The translations under genes and the position numbers were made by a program. From Siphonodentalium dalli (lineage: Eukaryota; Mollusca; Scaphopoda; Gadilida; Siphonodentaliidae), in NCBI GenBank assembly GCA_032622095.1, contig CP136061.1:85906324-85970323 (forward strand): DNA of 64,000 bases. The letters are read 5' to 3'. Of the stretch, positions 1-11,292 are shown in pieces. Numbering within the stretch: the stretch's first letter is position 1; every line of letters begins with the position of its first letter. The notes below the pieces were generated by a model. It was not told the DNA's origin. It did not search any database and was given only the letters and a program-made list of their open reading frames with translations.

Positions 1-269
1 TGAGCAAACCTATGTTCTAAGAGCAATGCTCGCCATGTTTCGGAGGCAATAAAATATATAAGAATGCTGCTGTGCCGTACCTCCTATATACATTACAATG
101 GTGTCAGCCAAGCATTTTAAACACAAAAACTTAAAATATAACATGCAGAGTGACTGGTACAAAACAATGTCCTTCCTAGTTCAACACACCATATAATCAA
201 TATCGAAGCATATAGCTTAGAAATATGTGCCTTACGGTTTACTGTACTACTGAGTTCATTTTAAATGAG

Positions 270-1108
270 TTTTTTAAAGTGTACCTTGCAGTTCTAGGTT
301 GATTCTGCACATGATTTTATGTAATCGCAGATATATCTAGTATCGCTAGTGTTTAAAAGATTCAGACGAATTTTGTGCAATAGGGGCAGAATTAATGTTT
401 ACTTTGTTCAAGAAAACATCACGTTGTTGAACATATTTCATGCAGTGTAAAAAAAAAGTGTTATTCATCTTCTAATATATAACGTCAGGATTTTCTGTCT
501 TTTCTATCAGGTTTAGGTCGTTTGTGTACCTCTTTCTATTGCCAATGTGTGTGTGCTTATTAGTCTGAATGATGTTAATAACTTTGTTTGTGATTTAGAA
601 ATGCCAAATTTTAAGTAGTTCTGGCAATCAAATTTAGAGTATATTTTTCCAAATACTTGAAGCTTATTGTCCGAGTCTTTGCTGGCGATATTCTTTAAAG
701 TTTTCTGAGTGGATTTCAAATAATTGTCATAATGTTTTTTTCCAAGCTAATGCTATTCAGTGTACTGGTGTTATCCATTTCAAATATTTTAATAATGTTG
801 TTAACAGCTGTGAACCATGATTTGTGGCCTCACAAGAACAGTTCTTGGTTAAGATCATAGACCTCCTTGATGAAACGGTTTGATGGAAGCATTTTTAGGC
901 GTTTATAATACTTAAATGTAAACTTGGAAATGAAAACATATGGTGACCGTCCTAGTTCATATCGACTAGCTAAATTAGACGCTTTCCGGTGTATACCTAA
1001 AATTTATTTGCAGAATCTTGTGTTAATCTTTTCAAAAAGGGTTGTATCTTTGATTAATGCTTTCTCTGCAAAATCACTAATCCATATTTCAGATCCACAT
1101 ACAAGCCT
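270..1108 (-). pseudogene. Non-LTR retrotransposon RT C-terminal remnant, copy 1
   Basis: Read on the minus strand from 1108 downward, the translation matches the C-terminal part of LINE ORF2 proteins: a GSEIW motif, then a KINTRFCK..LGIHRKASN block, then an ELGR(S/F)P block. Further on come TSFRLISTHTLAIERG and, in another frame, an EDE.HFFLHC motif typical of the region after the RT domain. It is dead: there is a nonsense codon near 1005 in this copy, a TGA between the two main open segments shared with the other copies, and a frameshift after LAIERG. The 5' end is truncated where foldback sequence begins. The RT catalytic core and endonuclease are absent. The clade is not assignable by eye; a CR1/jockey-like relationship is possible. 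Confidence 0.75.
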
Positions 1109-1905
1109 GGCAATTAACCCCCAAAATGCCGCCATCGCCGAATATGTTTACCGATTACGATGCTAACAGCCCGGACCGCCCCTGTTGCGTCTAGGGGTGA
1201 TTTTAGTGTCCATATCTGTGCGCGGGTGTCAATGAAACCTACATACGCACGGATGGTGGTCACGGCCAAACAGAAGTACCGATATTAACCCCTAAACTTG
1301 TGAGATTCAGTCAGAATTATAAAATTGGGCCCCCAATAAAAGAAAACTCACAACCCGAACCCCCTGTTAGCTTCGTTATCGGTAAACATATTCGGCGATG
1401 GCGGCATTTTGGGGGTTAATTGCCAGGCTTTCGTGGGCGATTCGCCCTTGTTTCTTCGTGAGTGTAGTCGAGGGTAGTTCCGCAAGAGGGGGGCGATACG
1501 GGGGTCCGGGCTGTGAGTTTTTTTTATTGGGGGCACAATGTTGTAATTCTGGCTGAATCTGGCCAGTTTATGGGTTAATATCGGTACTTGTGTTTAACCG
1601 TGACCACCTTCCGTGTGTATGTGGGGTTCGACGACACCCGCGCACAGATATGGCCACTAAAATCACCCCTTGACACAACAGGGGCGGTCCGGGCTGTTAG
1701 CTTCATTCGCGGCGAACATATTCGCCACTGCCGGTATTTTGAGGGTTAATAGCGACACTTCTGTGTGATCGCGACCCCTGTCCGTGCGTGAGTGGGTTTC
1801 CATGACACCACTGCACATATATTGGCACTAAAATCACCCCTATACTCCACAGGGGCGGTCAGGGTTGGTCCGGGCTGGTCCGGGCGGTGTTTAGTCACAC
1901 TGTCA
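1109..1905. repeat. GC-rich foldback repeat, copy 1
   Basis: The left arm, about 1109-1350, is the imperfect reverse complement of about 1500-1756, around a loop of about 150 bp. Landmarks are CCCGGACCGCCCCTGTTG near 1171 against its complement near 1676, and the CCCCCAATAAAAG block near 1330 against CTTTTATTGGGGG-like sequence near 1515. A third module at 1757-1900 is a direct repeat of part of the right arm (CACTAAAATCACCCC, then CAGGGGCGGTC). It is markedly richer in GC and CpG than its surroundings. No transposase is seen; it could be a foldback or MITE-type element. Confidence 0.7.
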
Positions 1906-4900
1906 CACCCCTTATTAAATTGTAACAAAAAGTTGAGTGGCAAGTTCTATGTTAGATATGTTGAAGTCCAGAATCTTTGATTTAAAGTGGATATGTCATA
2001 ATTTGGCTATAACTATCCGCCGAATTCTATAACGGCTCTCCAGCAGTCGGTATAATATCTATAAATAGAAACATTACCTGCAACAGTTAGTCTCGTACCT
2101 GACTCAATCCTACCGATAGAGTCACGTACAGGCTGAAATTGTAAACAATAACAAACCATACACGTGGTCGACGGCGATCACAGAAATGTGCCAACTGTAA
2201 ATATTGATTTAATTACTACTTTTACGACTAATTGTCGCCGAAATTGTCATCGCATTGTGCAAACATATACATTATATGATTTGGGAAATTCTCCGCTTTG
2301 TAGTGACAATGAAATTATACAAAATCGTGCGATCAAGTGCAGCCATTACCTGAATTCGCGCAATACCGGGTATGTCTATTTACGCTGCCGTGTTCAAATT
2401 TACTGGCCCATATCGTATATTTCAAACCCTATTACCCGATAAGATGTCATAAACCATTTATAAACTATAATTTACATGCTGGTTGTTTGATTTGTCATAA
2501 TTTTCACCTGATTACTATTTTATTGTTTATCAGTCAAGTACATTTCGTCTTGTTTTCTGGTCACAGAACCGAAAAATAGGGTCAATAGGTTGTTCACGAC
2601 TTATTTAGGTGAGTGTTCTATAATAGAATGAGTATACTTGCAAGATGAAATGACTATATTTATTTCGATACATTGCAGTTGGGGGGGGGGGGAACCTGCA
2701 GCAAGGTATTCCACGGGGTATCCAGCTAACTGGGACCTTGGCTAACTGGGACCTTGGCTAACTGGAACAAGAGCTAGCAAATGTCTCAAATATTCAGATT
2801 ATCTGTTACTCTCACAACAACTAAAGTATTCAAGTCCAGCATAGTGACTGCCAAAAGCATTTAGTATAATTGAAGTTGCTCCACTAGACTAACAAAAGTG
2901 GTATGGAATAATGCTAGATAATGGGCTGGTTGACCGACCAATCATGAAATAGTTAGAAATTATGGAATTGTGTGTATAATATGCACAATGACGTAGGTTT
3001 GCAGATATCAGCAATTTATAGAATAATATTTCCAATTGCAGCCTGCTAAATGTCCTCTTTATGTATTTATTTTCAAAATATGTCAATTCTAGTTGAATTG
3101 GAGCTTAACAAATGATATTTCATCATTATCATGGATATGTCTACAAAATTGTCAACAATGACCCGAAAGTGAAGATTAAGTTCACTGTCCTGAGATGTTG
3201 TCAGCTTAAAATGTATTACAGCCAAAATAGCCAAAACACATGTTTGGATCATGTAATAGCTTGCAGGGGAAACTGATATCCCAATGGATATGCAGTACAT
3301 GAGATAAGCTGGGAAATTTATAATTTGTAAATTGGATGCATAAACCTTTCATGAAAAACAATTATAGCAGTTCTTTTAGTTTGAAATGTTCCATTTTATA
3401 AGTTATACCTTATAGAGTAAGTTATACTAGTGTTTTTGTGCACCTTTCAGATTTTGATGGGTTAGTACTGTATATGTCCACTTCCATCGATTCATTAGAA
3501 TTTCCATTTAGCAGTGTCCAATTTGACCACCCAGGTAGACCTAGAATACTCTCATGACAAACTCACCTGGAAACTCCAATACATGATTGCATGTATGTGT
3601 GTAATTGTACCGGTATGTGGTACTGCCTATCAGCTAGTTTAAAAAAAAATCTTTATTAAACTTTTTTTCAATTAAATCAGCTTCTGAAACATGGTAAACT
3701 GTCACTTGAACTAGAGCAGATAACTTTCTAGTCATATGAGTGATATCAGTAGGGTTTTATGTGGTGTTAGCAGCTGGTTTTAGACCAAAATTAGTGAAAT
3801 ATTAGGGGTGGGTGACCAAAAATTTGAATAACAAATTATATTTTTTGCAGGTTTGGGGTGGCGGTTCCCCGAAAATATCAGATGCAAAACACGGCATACC
3901 TTCCTGCAAACTTTATATTATAATATACATGTAATATTAAATCAATTGGGATAATGCATGATGAAATTCAACCACTGGGAATCTCAATTTTTAAATGTCA
4001 GGCCAGGTCAGGCTGCTTATTTTCTGTTACATGAACTGCCCTGGTCAATATTAATTCAATACAAAATGTTGATTTAAATACATTAAGTTCTAGTATAATT
4101 GATTAAAGGGAAATTTCTTATTGCTAGTTACCGATAGATGATGATTGCATTATATAAAACTGAGTGGTGAAAGAATTGCAGAATCTGAATTACATAAATA
4201 TTCTTACAAAGGTGCTCAGATTGTGTAGTTTCAAACCTTTTGGTATCGGTAGTTTTTTTTTGCAACTACATGTACTATAAAAGCCGTATCAACGAAAATG
4301 CAGTTACAGCTATATGTCAGCTGTCGCGATATTATTTAACTGCCAAAATATCGTGAAGAAAATAATGTGGGCTGTACACGCATGTAAGATGGTGTCGGTC
4401 GGTACACGCGTTTAAGATGGTGTTGGTTTTCATACCGCGGGTTTGTCCATTAATCGAAATACTGTACAGCACTATAGTGTCAACATGTGGAATCTAACAT
4501 GCCACATCATTAAATTTGCTGTGGGATATTTCCCCTAATTTTGAAGGCTGGTTTCTCCCCCCCCCCGCCTCTAAACATTCCTGTCGCTCGGACAAATGGC
4601 ATCGCTGGTCAGTTTATTTCTTACAGTATATTCAGGTATAAGCATTTCGCTATATACGTCAATTCACCAATGTGCCCCCCCCCAATCCACCACTCTGCAA
4701 CTAGGGATCTACGAATCGGCAATTTACCGCAGATTCGAAATCTGATATCGAATCGGGTTGCCCATGTCAAAATAAATAGCCACCAGTCAGTCCAGGTTTT
4801 ATTATTATATAGCGTCGGGAAATTTCAGTGTACCAAAGTCCTAGTTTGTTGACAGAAAATAGCATCACATGTGCAATTCTCCTTCTCCTGTTGTTTTAGT

Positions 4901-4909
4901 TATATATAC
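1906..4909. other. AT-rich non-genic body of duplication unit, copy 1
   Basis: I see no supportable gene here. Visible items: a segment at 2089-2150 resembling the mobile-element tail at 19377-19430 (ACTCAATC(C/G)TACCGATAGA, then GAAATTGTAAA); a run of 12 G near 2681; three 17-bp repeats of GCTAACTGGGACCTTGG at 2722-2771; C-runs near 4558 and 4676. Short open frames are present in one or two duplicate copies but are not consistently maintained in copy 3, and they show no domain. Confidence 0.6.
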
Positions 4910-5932
4910 ATTTCATTGTCTGATAATCATTTGTAACTTTGTGACAAAAAACACGTGGCATTTTTGAAACGATTCCCAAATGTAACTTTGTAACCCTTTT
5001 TTTAACAAGGATAGGTGAAATATTTTAATTTTTCTAGTTGGAGTTATTCTCTGATAATCATTGGTAACTTTGTAACAAAAAACAAGTGGCATTTTTAAAC
5101 GACTTCAAATGTAACTATGCGACAAAAAACACTTCGCATTTTTGAACCGACTTCCAAATGTAACTTTGTAACCCTTTTTAAACAAGGATGGGTCAAATAT
5201 TTTCATCTTTCTAGTTGGAGTAATTCTCTGATAATGATTGGTAACTTTGTGACAAAACCACGTCGCATTTTTGAAACGACTTTCAAATGTAACTGTGTAA
5301 CCCTTTTTAAACAAGAATGGGTGAAATATTTTCATTTTTCTAGTTGGAGTTATTCTCTGATAATCATTGGTAACTTTGTGACAAAAAACACGTTGCATTT
5401 TTTAAATGACTTCCAAATGTAACCATGTGACAATTAAACACGTCGCATTTTTGAACCAACTTCCAAATGTAACTTTGTAACCCTTTTTAAACAAGGATGG
5501 GTGAAATATTTTCATTTTTATAGTTGGAGTAATTCTCTGATAAGCATTAGTAACTTTGTGACAAAAAACACGTCCCATTTTTTAAACGATTTCCAAATGT
5601 AACTTTGTAACCCTTTTGTAAACAAGGATGAGTGAAATATTTTAATTTTTCAAGTTGGAGTTATTCTCTGATAATCATTGGTAACTTTGTGACAAAAAAC
5701 ACGTGGCATTTTTGAAACGACTTCCAAATGTAACTATGTGACAAAAAACACGTCGCATTTTTTAAACGACTTCCAAATGTAACTTTGTAACCCTTTTTAA
5801 ACAAGGATGGGTGAAATATTTTCATTTTTATAGTTGGAGTAATTCTCTGATAATCATTGGTAACCTTGTAAAAAAAAACAAGTGGCATTTTTTAAACAAC
5901 TTCCAACTGTAACTTTGTAACACATGCCGGCT
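4910..5932. repeat. Minisatellite with alternating 130/180-bp spacing, copy 1
   Basis: The landmark CTCTGATAATCATTGG recurs at about 5051, 5229, 5358, 5538, 5668 and 5849, giving alternating spacings of about 130 and 180 bp. The longer unit contains one extra module of about 48 bp (CCAAATGTAACTNTGTGAC, then an A-run, then CGTCGCATTTTT). Partly open frames on both strands arise from this repetition and are not genes. Confidence 0.88.
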
Positions 5933-5951
5933 CTTGATCATTATCGCCCAC

Positions 5952-6093
5952 CTTGAAAACTGGATAATAACACATAAACTACCATAACAACTTTCAAGTG
6001 GGACATTGGCTGGTGTGTTATCAGGGTCGCCCCAGTCAACATACATGCAAATACCTCTATTCGAAGTTGGATTTATCAAAATAAACACACCGT
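5952..6093 (-). CDS. Candidate exon 2 of unknown gene, copy 1
   Basis: On the minus strand, 142 bp encode about 47 residues, beginning GVFILINPTSNRG and continuing through CMYVDWGDPDN to a cysteine-containing hydrophobic segment. It ends at a good splice-donor match (CAAG/GTGGGC at 5952/5951). The acceptor AG (6095-6094) has a poor pyrimidine tract. The frame is phase-compatible with the exon at 6752-6863. The family is not recognised; four cysteines and a hydrophobic first exon would suit a secreted or membrane protein. The only further copy in view is the duplicate at 15458-15599, which is no independent evidence of selection. Confidence 0.3.
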
Positions 6094-6263
6094 CTTTCAA
6101 GTCGAGATATGTACATAATATAGTTTTGTTTAATTTTGAGTGATTTATCGAAAGCTTTCATGAGGGCGTGGTGTTCTCGTGTAGATATCTACATATAACC
6201 ATACATCGTATGATTGTGCGCTTTTTTATGTCTGATTGCCCACTGGATTGCCTGCCAATATCC

Positions 6264-6456
6264 CCGTATGTATGTATGAATATGTGCATATATGTATGCG
6301 AGGGTGGGTGTGTGTATGTACGTGTGTATATTTGTATGTATGCGTGTGCATTAGTGTGTATGTAGGTGCGTGTACGTATGTATGGATGTGTATGTATATA
6401 TGTATGCATGTGTATGGGTGTATCTTTTATATATATGAATGTATGTATGTATGGCC
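6264..6456. repeat. TATG-type microsatellite, copy 1
   Basis: Imperfect runs of GTAT/GTGT/ATGT tetranucleotides span this stretch. Frames open on both strands here (repeated Thr-Tyr-Ile-His on the minus strand, Tyr/Val/Cys-rich on the plus) reflect the simple repeat and are not genes. Confidence 0.9.
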
Positions 6457-6751
6457 TGTTGTATGTACAACCAACAATCTGCTTACATACCTGTCTATCT
6501 ATAAACGTGCATGATTGTCTCTTCTAATCTCTGGCTGACTTATCTGTCTACCACATAGTTTAATGCTTATTTATTTATTTGATTTTTGTATTGTATTGTG
6601 TAAACATTCCAATTATATTGTAAAAGCTCTTCATTAACGGAGGAAATAAAGGATATATATATATTTCTTGCACCAAATATCGACATATCTATCTCCGAGA
6701 ACCCCATTTTGAACCTTTTTCCTAAAATGTATACATGTATAAATTACTCAC

Positions 6752-6863
6752 AAATCAGGTTAATAATATGATATGATGTAAGATCCGGCGAAATAACGAC
6801 TAATCCTGTTCCAATAAATGCGATAAACATCAAAAGGAAACCAAGCAATCTCCATTTTGACAT
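6752..6863 (-). CDS. Candidate first coding exon with signal peptide/TM, copy 1
   Basis: On the minus strand an ATG at 6863 opens 37 codons: MSKWRLLG, then about 16 mainly hydrophobic residues (FLLMFIAFIGTGLVVI), then SPDLTSYHIINLI. It ends at a near-perfect donor, GTGAGTAA, in phase 1. Upstream of the ATG (6864-6960) the minus strand is rich in CpG and CGCG, unlike the AT-rich surroundings, as expected of a 5' leader or promoter. Unspliced, the frame closes two codons after the donor. The intron to 6093 would be about 660 bp and contains the TATG microsatellite. The protein is not recognised; it could be a signal peptide or signal anchor. Confidence 0.35.
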
Positions 6864-6970
6864 CACGAAATATGAACACGAAACCGTGTGCGCCAGTTAT
6901 AACGACTAACTGGGCGCGCTTACGCGAACGCAAGATTGTATTGATTTCAAGATCTTATTGATAGCAAACC

Positions 6971-7415
6971 CAAGCCTGCAAATAGCGTGTCTGTCATTTG
7001 CAGAATGAGGTCCACAGAAGGTGAATTTAGTGATGCTATCCCGTACAGCGGGCTAGCATCACCAAATTCACACTATGTGGACCTCATTCTGCTTAGGCCT
7101 CATCTTCTGGGAAGTGTCTATAGTGTCAAATTAACATTGTTTTTAGTTACATTTCCCTTCTAGGAAGTTTCTATATCCCCTAATTTGCAGAAGATAAAAT
7201 TCATAATTGATGTGCCCAATGGGTGAACATCACCAACTTCAGTTGGGGAACTTCAATCTGATCCTAGCTCTGCCATAGCAGTTGAGGGCCTTAGCAGAAT
7301 GAGGTCCCCAGAAGGTGAATTTGGTGATGCTATCCCGCTGTGCGGGATAGCATCACTAAATTTACCCTCTGAGGACCTCATTCTGCAAATGACAGACACG
7401 CTATTTGCAGGCTTG
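6971..7415. mobile_element. 445-bp hairpin-rich MITE-like element, copy 1
   Basis: Terminal inverted repeats of about 45 bp begin CAAGCCTGCAAATAGCG (6971) and end with the complement (GCTATTTGCAGGCTTG, 7415). Each terminal repeat runs into an internal near-perfect palindrome: 7000-7092 and 7294-7386, each about 93 bp, beginning GCAGAATGAGGTCC and ending GGACCTCATTCTGC. The roughly 200 bp between them are non-coding. There is no transposase, so this is a non-autonomous element or a remnant. It lies exactly at the boundary between duplication units. Confidence 0.8.
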
Positions 7416-7682
7416 AGCAAACCTATGTTCTAAGAGCAATGCTCGCCATGTTTCGGAGGCAATAAAATATATAAGAATGCTGCTGTGCCGTACCTCCTAT
7501 ATACATTACAATGGTGTCAGCCAAGCATTTTAAACACAAAAACTTAAAATAATACATGCAGAGTGACTGGTACAAAACAATGTCCTTCCTAGTTCAACAC
7601 ACCATATAATCAATATCGAAGCATATAGCTTAGAAATATGTGCCTTACGGTTTACTGTACTACTGAGTTCATTTTAAATGAG

Positions 7683-8522
7683 TTTTTTAAAGTGTACCTT
7701 GCAGTTCTAGGTTGATTCTGCACATGATTTTATGTAATCGCAGATATATCTAGTATCGCTAGTGTTTAAAAGATTCAGACGAATTTTGTGCAATAGGGGC
7801 AGAATTAATGTTTACTTTGTTCAAGAAAACATCACGTTGTTGAACATATTTCATGCAGTGTAAAAAAAAAGTGTTATTCATCTTCTAATATATCACGTCA
7901 GGATTTTCTGTCTTTTCTATCAGGTTTAGGTCGTTTGTGTACCTCTTTCTATTGCCAATGTGTGTGTGCTTATTAGTCTGAATGATGTTAATAACTTTGT
8001 TTGTGATTTAGAAATGCCAAATTTTAAGTAGTTCTGGCAATCAAATTTAGAGTATATTTTTCCAAATACTTGAAGCTTATTGTCCGAGTCTTTGCTGGCG
8101 ATATTCTTTAAAGTTTTCTGAGTGGATTTCAAATACTTGTCATAATGTTTTTTTTCCAAGCTAATGCTATTCAGTGTACTGGTGTTATCCATTTTAAATA
8201 TTTTAATAATGTTGTTAACAGCTGTGAACCATGATTTGTGGCCTCACAAGAACAGTTCTTGGTTAAGATCATAGACCTCCTTGATGAAACGGTTTGATGG
8301 AAGCATTTTTAGGCGTTTATAATACTTAAATGTAAACTTGGAAATGAAAACATATGGTGACCTTCCTAGTTCATATCGACTAGCTAAATTAGACGCTTTC
8401 CGGTGTATACCTAAAATTGATTTGCAGAATCTTGTGTTAATCTTTTCAAAAAGGGCTGTATCTTTGATTAATGCTTTCTCTGCAAAATCACTAATCCATA
8501 TTTCAGATCCATATACAAGCCT
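7683..8522 (-). pseudogene. Non-LTR retrotransposon RT C-terminal remnant, copy 2
   Basis: This is the duplicate of the copy-1 remnant. Here the first segment is open for 101 residues (8549 down to 8244), through the GSEIW, KINTRFCK and ELGRSP motifs. It ends at a TGA, after which a second open segment in the same frame (8243 down to 7926) continues to LAIERG. The codon that is stop in copy 1 is serine here and tyrosine in copy 3. The open segment starts in foldback-derived sequence, so its N-terminal ten or so residues are not LINE-derived. No functional protein is expected. Confidence 0.75.
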
Positions 8523-9313
8523 GGCAATTAACCCCCAAAATGCCGCCATCGCCGAATATGTTTACCGATTACGATGCTAACAGCCCGGACCGCCCCTGTT
8601 GCGTCTAGGGGTGATTTTAGTGTCCATATCTGTGCGCGGGTGTCAATGAAACCTACATACGCACGGATGGTGGTCACGGCCAAACAGAAGTACCGATATT
8701 AACCCCTAAACTTGTGAGATTCAGTCAGAATTATAAAATTGGGCCCCCAATAAAAGAAAACTCACAACCCGAACCCCCTGTTAGCTTCGTTATCGGTAAA
8801 CATATTCGGCGATGGCGGCATTTTGGGGGTTAATTGCCAGGCTTTCGTGGGCGATTCGCCCTTGTTTCTTCGTGAGTGTAGTCGAGGGTAGTTCCGCAAG
8901 AGGGGGGTTATACGGGGGTCCGGGCTGTGAGTTTTTTTATTGGGGGCACAATGTTGTAATTCTGGCTGAATCTGGCCAGTTTATGGGTTAATATCGGTAC
9001 TTGTGTTTAACCGTGACCACCTTCCGTGTGTATGTGGGGTTCGACGACACCCGCGCACAGATATGGCCACTAAAATCACCCCTTGACACAACAGGGGCGG
9101 TCCGGGCTGTTAGCTTCATTCGCGGCGAACATATTCGCCGATGCCGGTATTTTGAGGGTTAATAGCGACACTTCTGTGTGATTGCGACCCCTGTCCGTGC
9201 GTGAGTGGGTTTCCATGACACCACTGCACATATATTGGCACTAAAATCACCCCTATACTCCACAGGGGCGGTCCGGGTTGGTCCGGGCTGGTCCGGGCGG
9301 TGTTTAGTCACAC
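8523..9313. repeat. GC-rich foldback repeat, copy 2
   Basis: Same organisation as copy 1: two inverted arms of about 240-250 bp around a loop of about 150 bp, then a further direct module ending in a GGTCCGGG triplet run near 9280. Substitutions relative to copy 1 are few. Confidence 0.7.
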
Positions 9314-9715
9314 TGTCACACCCCTTATTAAATTGTATCAAAAAGTTGAGTGGCAAGTTCTATGTTAGATATGTTGAAGTCCAGAATCTTTGATTTAAAG
9401 TGGATATGTCATAATTTGGCTATAACTATCCGCCGAATTCTATAACGGCTCTCCAGCAGTCGGTACAAGAAAACCATAGTCAGAAATGGTAACGCCACCA
9501 AGATCGTATTATTAGCCATAAATATAAATAATAATACAATTATTCTATAAACTAGCTTTCAAATTTTATGCGGGAAATTTGCGTACTTCCATATTTCAAG
9601 TTTTCCCGTTTCTCGTGGCATACATTACTTTCATCAAACTGTCTTCTTTATTACACAAGCTGATAGGCCCGACTTCACCCGGGCTGTTTCACATCTGCTT
9701 TCCGGTGAAAGGTGC

Positions 9716-10235
9716 GATTTGACCTTCAATTGACTATTTCGAAAGTCAAGGTCAGGTCAGGGTCATGATTTGTCCAGTCCAAAACACCCCCACCCGTAGA
9801 AAACTACCCATAGGTATCAAATTTCGTCGAAATCCGTCCGTTTTACCCAACTTGACCTTTAATTAACAATTTTGAAGGTCAAGGTAAGGTCAGAGTCATG
9901 ATTTGACCCGTCCAAAACACCCCCCCCCCCGACAAAAGTACCCATAGGTATCAAATTTCGTCGAAATCTATCCGTTTTATCCGAGTTGACATTTGATTGG
10001 CCATATTGAAGGTCAAGGTCAGGCCGAGGTCACGATTTGACCCGTTCAAAACTCTCCTCAGACCAAAGTATCCCTAGTATCAAATTTCGCCGAAATTTGT
10101 CCGTTTTACCCAAATTGACCTTGTATTGACAGTTTTAAAGGTCAAGGTCAGGTCGGGGTCACGATTTGACCCGTTCAAAACACTTCCCGGACACAAATAC
10201 CCATAGGTATCAAATTACGTTGAAATCTATGGAAA
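9716..10235. repeat. ~130-bp tandem repeat, four units, inside the insertion
   Basis: Units contain TTGACCTT..AATTG, then AAGGTCAAGGTCAGGTC, then GATTTGACCCGT..AAAAC, then CCCATAGGTATCAAATT and GAAATCNNTCCGTTTT. The start landmark recurs at about 9721, 9854, 9988 and 10117. No coding capacity. Confidence 0.85.
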
Positions 10236-10849
10236 GCCGAGGAGGACATGTTGGTTGCTAATTGCTAGATATACGACGCGGTATTTTGAAGGTGTTTCAA
10301 ACTAGGAGATAGAAGTATTCTGCCTTTCAAATGGTGATGAATTATAGTAGTTTATTCAAATTTTATGGCATAAATTGTTATTAAAACCGTATATACTATA
10401 AAAAATTAATGACTCGAAAATTAAGTGGGCCTTTAAACAAAGTCACAATTGCATTTAGGCTCATCTCATACTCGTCCATTCAGCGATATTCTACTGCGCA
10501 GTTTGTTATAGCCTCCAGTATTTATTGAGCGTTATACCCCCAACTGTTATAATTCGCCTTTAGCAGGCGTACTCTTGCCTCAGATTATTGAGATATTAGG
10601 TCACACATAATCACATTAAATCGCATCGTAACATAGCAATTGTGTGGGCTCCTTGGCGTGAATATGTAATGAGAAATAAGGTCATACGTAATGACATTAA
10701 ACTCAAGAAAACCCTCGAAAACAAAACAAAATCACATTTAATGTTTTACGTTATTTCCTTCATAAAAAGAATCTTCGTGATAATGAACCCTCTCGTTACT
10801 TTAGAATATAGAATTAACCTTAAAATAAAAAAAATCTTTGGAACACAGA

Positions 10850-10955
10850 ACCTTCGGAATAACGAACCTTCGGATTGGTGAACCTTCGGAATAGCGAACA
10901 TTCAGAGAAATTTCGGAATAGTGGACCTTCGGGATAGTGAACCTTCGGAATAGAG
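10850..10955. repeat. 15-bp CCTTCGGAATAGNGAA minisatellite
   Basis: About seven degenerate units of CCTTCGGAATAGCGAA occur here, and a related block of four lies at 11387-11445. Both sit in the same position relative to the ~240-bp flanking module repeated at 10683 and 11163. Confidence 0.85.
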
Positions 10956-10970
10956 CCATGCCCCCCAATA

Positions 10971-11170
10971 TTCATATTATATGCCCAGAGTTCAAAGGTA
11001 TGGACCCATAAAATTCTAAACTTGGCCCTTAAAATAATGAACTCCAAATTGGAGCACACACAGAACACCACTTAAGTCAACTGAACCTATGTCATGTCCC
11101 AATGCGGGAGGGTCCATATATACCACAACATTCATAGTATATGCCAAGAATTCAAAGGTATGGGCCCACG
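10971..11170 (-). repeat. Diverged ~160-bp satellite monomers inside the insertion
   Basis: TTCATATTATAT at 10971 and TTCATAGTATAT at 11131 are 160 bp apart. Between them lie, in the same order and orientation as the inverted satellite units at 19448-19867: GGCCCTTAA, AT(G)GTGAAC, CCAAATTGGAGC, TAAGTCAACT, GTCATGT and GGTCCATATA. One complete and one partial monomer are present, clearly diverged but colinear over the full unit. Confidence 0.82.
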
Positions 11171-11253
11171 TAATGACATAAAATCTCAAGAAAACCAGCG
11201 AAAACAAAACAAAATCACATTTAATCTTCTAAGTTAAGTTATTTCCTCCTGTA

Positions 11254-11292
11254 TCTGTATCGGTGTGCGCGCATGATCAGTTCGGATGTGAG
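11254..11292. repeat. GTGTGCGC hairpin in extra segment
   Basis: GTGTGCGC at 11254 and GCGCACAC ending near 11292 form a perfect 8-bp stem with a ~23-base loop. It lies in about 57 bases that interrupt one copy of the internal macro-repeat (TTATTTCC...ATAAAGAATC) and are absent from the other copy near 10752. Confidence 0.6.

Larger units (their letters stand above)
1..7413. repeat. Segmental duplication unit, copy 1
   Basis: The sequence starting at base 1 recurs at base 7414, giving a tandem period of 7413 bp. Long stretches are almost identical, with scattered single-base changes and small indels. Contents in order: LINE remnant, foldback repeat, AT-rich body, minisatellite, candidate exons, TATG microsatellite and MITE-like element. 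Base 1 lies in the last three bases of the right terminal inverted repeat of that MITE, so a further unit, or an assembly break at the repeat boundary, probably lies to the left. Copy 1 lacks the 2.2-kb insertion found in copy 2. Confidence 0.95.

Noticed and set aside
1746-1980. 62-65-codon frames on both strands of the foldback repeat
   Set aside because: They are mirrored frames in GC-rich inverted repeats, without domain or start context.
2164-2579. Overlapping 92- and 80-codon plus frames repeated in the three duplication copies
   Set aside because: They are near-identical only because the DNA is duplicated. They overlap one another and have no recognisable domain.
4541-4852. 103-codon plus-strand frame, present in copies 1 and 2 (14130-14441)
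   Set aside because: It begins at a non-ATG codon, spans C-runs that vary between copies, and shows no domain or splice signals.
6158-6514. Tyr/His/Thr-rich and Cys/Tyr/Val-rich frames over the TATG microsatellite (also 15664-16020)
   Set aside because: They are translations of a simple tetranucleotide repeat, open on opposite strands at once.
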